Shown here piece by piece: positions 59,001 through 64,000 of a stretch of 64,000 nucleotides of DNA (its first letter is position 1; each line of letters begins with the position of its first letter). Location of the stretch: contig CAJTPC010000004.1 of the NCBI GenBank assembly GCA_910578245.1, forward strand, positions 12,936-76,935. Direction: 5' to 3'. Source of the DNA: an uncultured Christensenella sp. Its GTDB lineage: Bacteria; Bacillota; Clostridia; Christensenellales; UBA3700. The notes under the pieces were generated by a model. That model had not been told where the DNA came from, did not search any database, and worked only from the letters and a program-made list of their open reading frames with translations. A program made the translations under genes and the position numbers.

Positions 59001-61568
59001 CTGTAGATACAAATTTATCTCTAGGGTATCTATTCTTGCGCCCAATACTTCTGCCGACTTAATTACGTTGCTGATATTATCCATATCCAAATTAAGTTGC
59101 ATAACGTACGCAAACTCGCCTGCCGTCATTATAGGATATATTTCGCTTAAATCGCGTCTATCTTTTGCCAAAGCGTCCTTGTCTATCGCCGTGCCATACG
59201 TCTTAGATAATCCCATTACGCTTTGCAAGAAATTCACGTCCCCGTTCTGCGCGATTAAATCGTCGATTTTACCTTGTAACAAGTAATATTTACTTTCAAG
59301 TTCTTCTGTAAACTCGTTTAGGTTTTCTCTCCTATTCACATCGGAACTTTCCAAATCGAAAGTGTATACTTGCTTCATTACGTTGAACAAGTTCTGCGGA
59401 GCAATCTTATGTTCCTCGTCCTCGTCAAGCAATCCCGTACCGCATACAACTTCAAATAAATTTGGCAGGTATGCGCAATCTTCCGTAAAGACTATCTCAC
59501 AGCCTATCTGCTCTTGCATTTGCGCGAGTCCGCTTTGCAATCCGCTGTCTATTTGAGAGCATATCCCGTCATAAGTCAAAGAAGAAGTGTCCAATCCGAA
59601 TCTATCAGCCAATGCAGTCAAAGTCTGAAGATGCGTCTTTGAATTATCCTCTCCGGTCTTATTTATTTCAATCGTAGTCGGTATATTGCTATTTGAGTTG
59701 ACGCAAATATTTGCGGTGACGTAGATATATTCTGGCACAAGTTGTTTTATCAAAGACGACATAACACTATCGTCGTCATAACCCAACATTTCAGATAGAT
59801 TTATTCTTATTTCAATAGATAGCATCTCGTTGGAATAAGCGTAACTCATCTCTACTATGTCGGCTATTATATCGCCCAGCAGTCCTTCATTATTGACGTA
59901 ATCTGACATCATACCCGCCAAGGCTTCGTATGAGGTACGCACCTTGAGTTGTTGTCCGTAACTATCCTTATATATTTCGGTGTTCTTCTTATCGTTGAGA
60001 AGCACCGCATCAAGCGCGTTTTCGCTACTTGCAAAGTTCATAACGTCTTTTATCGTATTGTCAGCGCTTATATTTGCGACAGAATTATCAAGGCAGTATT
60101 TGGTACTAAGTTCGGACACAAATAGGTTGGTTTCTTGCCTTATCTGCTCAGGAGTAGGCATAATCAGTCCCAAAGATTCGCCTGTCGGCAACTTGATATC
60201 TTTCATCATATACAAGAACGCTTGTTCGCTTACGTCCACGTCCAATACGCCCATGAAAGATTCTATCGGATAAAGGTCTACGCTACCGGTCGGCACAAAA
60301 GTTATCGGTAATTTTTGCTGAGCTTGATTTAATATCTCTACTACCTTGCCGTTGACTTGAACAAGCATGTCGCTTATCGACGTGGCATTCCCTGTCTTTT
60401 TGAGAATAACGTCAACTATTCTTACAATCTTGTTGACTTTTTCTTCCTCAAGTCTATTTACCGACGCTTCGATTGGTTTTGTAGCGTCGTAAGGATATAC
60501 GGTAGCAGACGCGTATAATTTATCCGGTAATATCAAATTTACAATCGACGGTATGCCGTTCTGCTTTAAGATATTGCTCACCAAGTCTTTAACTTTGACT
60601 TCCAACGTTAGTTTGAGTTTGGTTTGAGAATTGTCAAGTTCGTTGCCCGATATGACAATCTGCTTTACGGCAAGGACTTCGTCTAATGCTTTGCCAATCT
60701 TGTTTTCCAATTCTTTAAGTTGATCAAAAGATTGCGACAATGCGGAAAAAGCATCGTTGACAACTGCTCCGAGTTGCTTATCCGATATCTCAAGTATGTT
60801 TTTCTCGCCATTATATTGCTCAAGATAGGAAAAATCAAACTTTAACTCTTGAAGAAGTTTATCCAACTCTTCGTTGCCTGTCAAAGACGTATTTCCCTCT
60901 TTGTCGTCGGAAGGCTCGCCTATTTCATCGGGCGCAGGCTTTTCATCGCTGATAATAACGTCGCCTTCTGTGTTGTAATATACGTATTGCAAATCATATC
61001 CGTCTACGCCTATCGTAGCGTACGCAAGACTTTCATTATTTGGGGTATCTTCCATAGGCGTAGAACTCATTAAGGAAGTTATTATTTTGCTTACGGATAA
61101 ATCATAATCTTGCGCAAGAAACATTTTGCGTTTTAGATTGGTATAGAAATTGTTGAGGTCGTCCTCGTTGAAACCTTTGGTAACTATCTTTTCTTCATTA
61201 CTATCCGCAACTCCGTTAAAGAGCGTAAATAATTCTTTGAATTCTACTCCCGCTTCTTCGCCGATATTCTCCCACCAAATTCTATCTGCGGTAGAATACG
61301 TGAATGCAGTAGTTCCTACAATAATACCCAAAAATACAAGCACAAAAAAACAAGCAAATACTTTGCCGATAATTTTATTGCGACGTTGGCGAGAAATTGC
61401 TTTTTGATTTTTTGGGACGCTAAACTTCTTTTGGTCAATATTTTCTTCAAATTCCGTTTCGGCATATTCAGACGTTGAAAAAGCGGTATTATCGTCAATA
61501 GATGATACTTCCGCATCAACGCTTTGCATATCTTCTAAATTTACGTTCCGCTCCTTTTCCTCTGCCAT
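56016..61568 (-). CDS. 1850-residue membrane-anchored protein with repeated extracellular modules
   Basis: An acidic cytoplasmic tail (1-58), basic RQRRNK, one transmembrane helix (about 67-90), then about 1750 residues outside. No known domain is recognised. Repeats are visible: a strand of the form L-(L/M/V)-P-(E/D)-x-x-(Y/F)-V-x-V-x-I occurs near residues 349 (LPDKLYASATV), 608 (LVPEYIYVTAN), 888 (LLPERAFVILTID), 1164 (LMPEYFYVNVTID) and 1454 (LLPDVMSIVVNID), with a weaker one near 1706. Each is followed by a helical piece and then a (L/I)-(F/Y)-(N/E/Q)-V motif. The spacing is about 250-290 residues. It has no LPXTG or lipobox. Probable function: structural or scaffold role at the cell envelope. 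Only a single very long gene; no operon partner. Confidence 0.75.
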   Translation of the reverse strand: MAEEKERNVNLEDMQSVDAEVSSIDDNTAFSTSEYAETEFEENIDQKKFSVPKNQKAISRQRRNKIIGKVFACFFVLVFLGIIVGTTAFTYSTADRIWWENIGEEAGVEFKELFTLFNGVADSNEEKIVTKGFNEDDLNNFYTNLKRKMFLAQDYDLSVSKIITSLMSSTPMEDTPNNESLAYATIGVDGYDLQYVYYNTEGDVIISDEKPAPDEIGEPSDDKEGNTSLTGNEELDKLLQELKFDFSYLEQYNGEKNILEISDKQLGAVVNDAFSALSQSFDQLKELENKIGKALDEVLAVKQIVISGNELDNSQTKLKLTLEVKVKDLVSNILKQNGIPSIVNLILPDKLYASATVYPYDATKPIEASVNRLEEEKVNKIVRIVDVILKKTGNATSISDMLVQVNGKVVEILNQAQQKLPITFVPTGSVDLYPIESFMGVLDVDVSEQAFLYMMKDIKLPTGESLGLIMPTPEQIRQETNLFVSELSTKYCLDNSVANISADNTIKDVMNFASSENALDAVLLNDKKNTEIYKDSYGQQLKVRTSYEALAGMMSDYVNNEGLLGDIIADIVEMSYAYSNEMLSIEIRINLSEMLGYDDDSVMSSLIKQLVPEYIYVTANICVNSNSNIPTTIEINKTGEDNSKTHLQTLTALADRFGLDTSSLTYDGICSQIDSGLQSGLAQMQEQIGCEIVFTEDCAYLPNLFEVVCGTGLLDEDEEHKIAPQNLFNVMKQVYTFDLESSDVNRRENLNEFTEELESKYYLLQGKIDDLIAQNGDVNFLQSVMGLSKTYGTAIDKDALAKDRRDLSEIYPIMTAGEFAYVMQLNLDMDNISNVIKSAEVLGARIDTLEINLYLQAQLYEKQDEAQSQSNINEEESEAGKTDLSKYSNLLPERAFVILTIDVEKMKAGDGTCVKMTIDGMNDESMSDFFSIVRKLTGNTVTSNEIESEIDAQFKDYMSGVQGIDYKFADGALIIDNLFNVIASSDMVKSDEEGARVFTPEEIRSLMQKLYGYDYQAIGGDFTVATNLDNFIDNELYNKYFISDDFKGILKGYADKDTLLDGFTLDLKGDNFVDNIRVKDLTSLNNVTDIEDKSQSQIDEEILQKFKPLFSKEEIAHILRKQALVAGDMSFMKEQEVVFADNDENIMVLTLRSKGNLQDENAMGLMPEYFYVNVTIDLGYIDKDGLRTDMNVYALDVNSMSYEERKEGEQDLELLMMFIQRIQRNTQGDSGEVTEETTLDGIMQDIEEKLKEFKSQIHNDVFTVTFMEDGGFVLNETLYQIALNSVYDVKANDKTTQVVDMPEEIDFRNGLCKVNNMPDNYEYMQGVFLDFKDGNRAANSSKAISEINDKYALANPLQEGELAILTVLGNYAKDYATNIDGEKLTSKEHREMQIQDLRPSIVGEELIWLLEGSVSFEADGYKGAIMNALYIRDDKMIIVYKSPVNIEDEGGKYQQLLPDVMSIVVNIDLNVIDQSDVVCTQIAINNLLSKEVDAIQSMLSKLNEKSDVNGESENKSMAEANKECSDSVRSTMKSLTDNMRVAYKAGETIGGVTAGGTMVLDSIYEVASQKINSYDTSGEEPVNPQEVKETLEALFDGLHIDAYNPPADLNADDMKIHYTMDSAQEKSTNLFLSPNVVERKITLSGAIGGWNIASMINTNDLLGPLGLDKTASQNGEVLKLKHTALIPTRSNGDGTFEAIREELKSLGDREYFLITLDMDMVSAAGMKMSILPERMDLTLYMDLTDEKIFIIYNAMDDAQRQILSRLVKTSRPEGVGGLDLSNTDAVKAEIMDMEIINETYMGYTFTVTLGELLKSGGIVLPINTARQQVVRDDNIILGMGAMVIDYTMEL

Positions 61569-61755
61569 ACAATACTGCCTTATTTATTATAATTATACAC
61601 ATATATCATATTCTGAAATGGGTTAATAAATCAAGCCTTTTTGAAAACTTTGCCCTAGAAATTTATGTAAATGCTTTTCTTGGCGATATTTTATAGCAAT
61701 ATTTGTCTAGAATTTATCTATATTCTTACTCTGCTCTTTTATGGCGTAAAAATAT

Positions 61756-61784
61756 TTGCAAATTATTATTCATTGATATATAAT
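61756..61784 (+). promoter_or_regulatory. Promoter of the ktrB-ktrA operon
   Basis: TTGCAA (61756-61761) and TATAAT (61779-61784) with a 17-base spacer; predicted start about 61791. The rest of the 61569-61798 gap holds nothing evident. Confidence 0.7.
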
Positions 61785-61798
61785 ATATAGCAAGAACT

Positions 61799-63220
61799 TT
61801 GAAAAGGCTGACAAACTTAATGCAACGCCAATTGAAGTTGAGCGATTCAATTCTGACTCGCTCAAGAAAAAATAAAATAATTTCTCATTTAACAACCGCA
61901 AGGCTCTTGCTGTTTGGCTTTTTGCTAATTATTTTAATCGGCACTCTTCTGCTTTTGCTTCCGTTTTCAACGAAAAAGGACAAAAGTATAAATTTCATTG
62001 ACGCGCTGTTTACGGCAACTTCCGCCACTTGCGTTACGGGACTATCTGTGACCCCTACTGCGGGTACTTTTTCGACGTTCGGACAAATAGTAATTCTTGT
62101 ACTTATTCAGATTGGCGGGCTAGGCTTCATGACTTTCACGTCTTTCTTCTATTCTATGCTAGGCAAAAAACTTACTCTGCGCCGAAGACTTACTATGAGC
62201 GAAGAGATGTCGCAGAATAGCATGCAAGGTCTTAAGAGTATCGCGATAAAAATTATGATTTTGGCGCTGGGCGCAGAAACTATCGGCATAGTTTTCCTAA
62301 CTATAGGATTTTGTATTCAAGGGGTTCCTTTCGGCACATCGCTTTGGTACGGATTATTCCACAGCGTTTCTGCGTTTTGCAATGCAGGCTTCGACATAGT
62401 TTCCGTTACCGGCGTATCGTTGGTAGATTACAACAACAACTATCTTATACTCATTACCCTCGCTCTTTTGATAGGCTTTGGCGGTCTAGGCTTTATCGCG
62501 CTAGTGGACGTATTTGAACACAAAAAGTTTTCTAAATGGTCATTGCATACCAAGGTCGTTGTGGTAATGACATTGGCTTTGACTTTTGGCGGAGCTTTTA
62601 TCTTCTGGCTTGCAGAGAGGAAAAATCCCGATACCATAGGCAATATGTCGCTTCTAGGACAGTGGGTAAATTGTTATTTCCACTCTGTTTCCAACAGAAC
62701 GGCAGGTTTTGCTTGTATACCGGTAGATAAAATGCGCAACCTATCTATATCTCTTTCCATGGCTTTGATGTTTATAGGCGCCGCTCCGGGTTCTACAGGA
62801 GGCGGTATTAAAGTAACGACTTTGTATATACTTATAGCCTACGTAATTGCTACGCTTAAACAAAAGAAAGAATATGTTGTCGATAAAAAATCCATAGGCA
62901 CCAACATTCTTGCAAAAGCCTCAAGCACAGTTTTACTTGCAATGTTCATATTATTTATTAGCGCTATGCTGATTTTTACGGCGGAAAACAATAAAGGCAC
63001 GGAAAACTTGTTGATGCTGATATATGAGCAGATAAGCGCCTACTCTACTTGCGGTCTATCCATGGGCGTAACTTCTAAAATGTCAACGCTTAGTAAATTA
63101 GTTATTATAATAGACATGTACTTGGGAAGAATAGGAGCGTTTACCTTCTTTATGTCATTTGCAAAGTCTAACAGAGAAATATCAAAAATCAAATACCCAG
63201 AGGCTAATATCAACGTTTAG
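61799..63220 (+). CDS. ktrB: Potassium uptake protein, KtrB/TrkH family
   Basis: 473 residues from a TTG at 61799, or 466 from an ATG at 61820. The promoter start near 61791 leaves only 8 bases before the TTG, so the ATG (with AAAAGG 12 bases before) may be the real start. Four pore loops of the SKT family are visible: SATCVTGLS, AFCNAGFD, NRTAGFAC and YSTCGLSMG; their Gly residues form the K+ filter. There are about ten membrane helices. It pairs with the RCK subunit encoded 23 bases later. Confidence 0.93.
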   Translation: MKRLTNLMQRQLKLSDSILTRSRKNKIISHLTTARLLLFGFLLIILIGTLLLLLPFSTKKDKSINFIDALFTATSATCVTGLSVTPTAGTFSTFGQIVILVLIQIGGLGFMTFTSFFYSMLGKKLTLRRRLTMSEEMSQNSMQGLKSIAIKIMILALGAETIGIVFLTIGFCIQGVPFGTSLWYGLFHSVSAFCNAGFDIVSVTGVSLVDYNNNYLILITLALLIGFGGLGFIALVDVFEHKKFSKWSLHTKVVVVMTLALTFGGAFIFWLAERKNPDTIGNMSLLGQWVNCYFHSVSNRTAGFACIPVDKMRNLSISLSMALMFIGAAPGSTGGGIKVTTLYILIAYVIATLKQKKEYVVDKKSIGTNILAKASSTVLLAMFILFISAMLIFTAENNKGTENLLMLIYEQISAYSTCGLSMGVTSKMSTLSKLVIIIDMYLGRIGAFTFFMSFAKSNREISKIKYPEANINV

Positions 63221-63243
63221 CCCATCGGCAAAAGGATAAAATT

Positions 63244-63933
63244 ATGAAAAGATTTAAGCACCAAAAAAAACAACAGTTTGCAGTACTCGGTATGGGAAGA
63301 TTCGGAGCGGAAATTACCAAGGCTCTTTATAATTACGGCTACGAAGTTCTTGCTGTAGACATCGATGAAGAAAGAATCCACGAAGTATCAAATTTCAGTA
63401 CGCACGCGATAGTCGCAGACGTGTCGGAAGAAAGCACTCTTAGGTCGCTTGCTATCGAAAATTTTGATACCGTAGTAATTGCGATAGGCAATAATATCCA
63501 AGCGTCAATAATCACCGCCCTCACTTGCAAAGAATTGGGCTGTCCAAATATTATCGCCAAAGCGCACAATGAAAAACACGGAAAACTGCTTAGCAAAATA
63601 GGCGTAAATAACGTCATATATCCCGAAGCCGCAATAGCAATTAAAATAGCTACGCAACTTATAAATCCAAATATCCAAAACCATATGGAAATTGTATCAG
63701 GCTATTCAATAGCCGAGATAAACATCGCAGACAAATGGGTGGATAAAACATTGAGCGAATTGGCTTTAAGAAATCGATACGCCGTCAACGTCCTTATAAT
63801 CATACGCGCCAACGACGAGCTTATCACTACCCCGCTTGGCGATACAGTACTCAAAGCAGACGATATTCTTGTAGTCGGCGGTAGCAACGAAGATATAGAG
63901 AGCCTAAGTTTTGCGGTAAACGCGCAGAAATAA
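63244..63933 (+). CDS. ktrA: Potassium uptake regulatory subunit KtrA (TrkA family)
   Basis: 229 residues. RCK_N: FAVLGMGRFGAEITKALYNYG with the GxGxxG nucleotide-binding loop and VDIDEERI, then an RCK_C domain with SGYSIAEINIADKWV and DDILVVGG. It gates KtrB by binding ATP/ADP or NAD(H). AAAGGA lies 6-7 bases upstream. It ends close to the right edge of the window. Confidence 0.95.
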   Translation: MKRFKHQKKQQFAVLGMGRFGAEITKALYNYGYEVLAVDIDEERIHEVSNFSTHAIVADVSEESTLRSLAIENFDTVVIAIGNNIQASIITALTCKELGCPNIIAKAHNEKHGKLLSKIGVNNVIYPEAAIAIKIATQLINPNIQNHMEIVSGYSIAEINIADKWVDKTLSELALRNRYAVNVLIIIRANDELITTPLGDTVLKADDILVVGGSNEDIESLSFAVNAQK

Positions 63934-63962
63934 CGCAATTTGTAAAATATATAAATAACCAT

Positions 63963-63981
63963 CCACCCGTCAAACGGGTGG
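63963..63981. repeat. CCACCCGT/ACGGGTGG hairpin downstream of ktrA
   Basis: CCACCCGT (63963-63970) and ACGGGTGG (63974-63981) form an 8-bp stem with a CAA loop. There is only TATTT after it, so it is a weak terminator at best; it looks like a small palindromic intergenic repeat. Confidence 0.6.
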
Positions 63982-64000
63982 TATTTCACAATATCGGGTA

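Noticed and set aside
1..64000. CRISPR arrays, tRNA or rRNA genes, insertion sequences, prophage
   Set aside because: No regularly spaced repeats, no T-loop GGTTCGAAT pattern with matching acceptor ends, no transposase or integrase frame was seen.

Overview
The window looks like a chromosomal segment of a low-GC Gram-positive bacterium, most likely an uncultivated Clostridia lineage. Pointers are an SRP RNA with a 5' Alu-type extension, a CIRCE-controlled groESL operon, an FMN riboswitch in front of an ECF riboflavin transporter (RibU), a single-chain PurL, a class II GalT, a PdaB-like deacetylase, a YhcN/YlaJ-like protein, and consistent AGGAGG-type ribosome binding sites. I saw no phage, plasmid, transposase, CRISPR or tRNA. 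The species is an inference and cannot be fixed from sequence alone.

Layout. 0-7 kb: the 5' end of a YggS-family gene, a tandem-OB ssDNA-binding protein, a deacetylase, SRP RNA followed by an NYN/LOTUS protein, a SPOR-like membrane protein, dCMP deaminase and groESL. 7.3-8.2 kb: scrambled remains of an iron alcohol dehydrogenase and a divergent lysR. 8.2-11.2 kb: two paralogous membrane-anchored proteins and a secreted C39-like protein. 11.4-23.9 kb: DivIVA-like protein, pncB, lgt, galK<>galT, a recR broken by a frameshifting deletion, ybaB, dnaX, a GPH-type symporter, mazF and a flavoprotein. 24-28 kb: Nnr, RecX and YgiQ, overlapping or nearly abutting. 28-38 kb: a purine operon, purE-C-M-N-H-D-L. 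38.2-38.6 kb: three perfect DnaA boxes. 38.6-48.3 kb: icd, ddl, an unusual membrane MurF, a hydrolase, rimI, tsaB, tsaE, FMN riboswitch-ribU, a YhcN-like gene, rsfS and a nadD-yqeK fusion. 48.4-55.9 kb: a membrane protein, a two-component system, cupin and aldo-keto reductase relics, an rRNA methyltransferase, a 43-residue lysine-rich protein, a radical SAM protein, two small conserved proteins and a PfkB kinase. 56-61.6 kb: a 1850-residue surface protein of repeated modules. 61.8-64 kb: a KtrB/KtrA potassium uptake pair.

Most genes are core metabolism and cell maintenance on the minus strand, so the unusual signal lies in a few places. A composite intergenic repeat (copies near 24.0 and 32.2 kb, a deletion derivative near 33.6 kb) sits directly after stop codons, and its stems are conserved by compensatory changes. 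The DnaA-box cluster lies far from any dnaA gene. The MurF has membrane helices in place of its usual first domain. The 1850-residue repeat protein has no recognised family. A 13-bp palindrome occurs four times. Two scrambled pseudogene loci may be relics of one oxidoreductase cluster.
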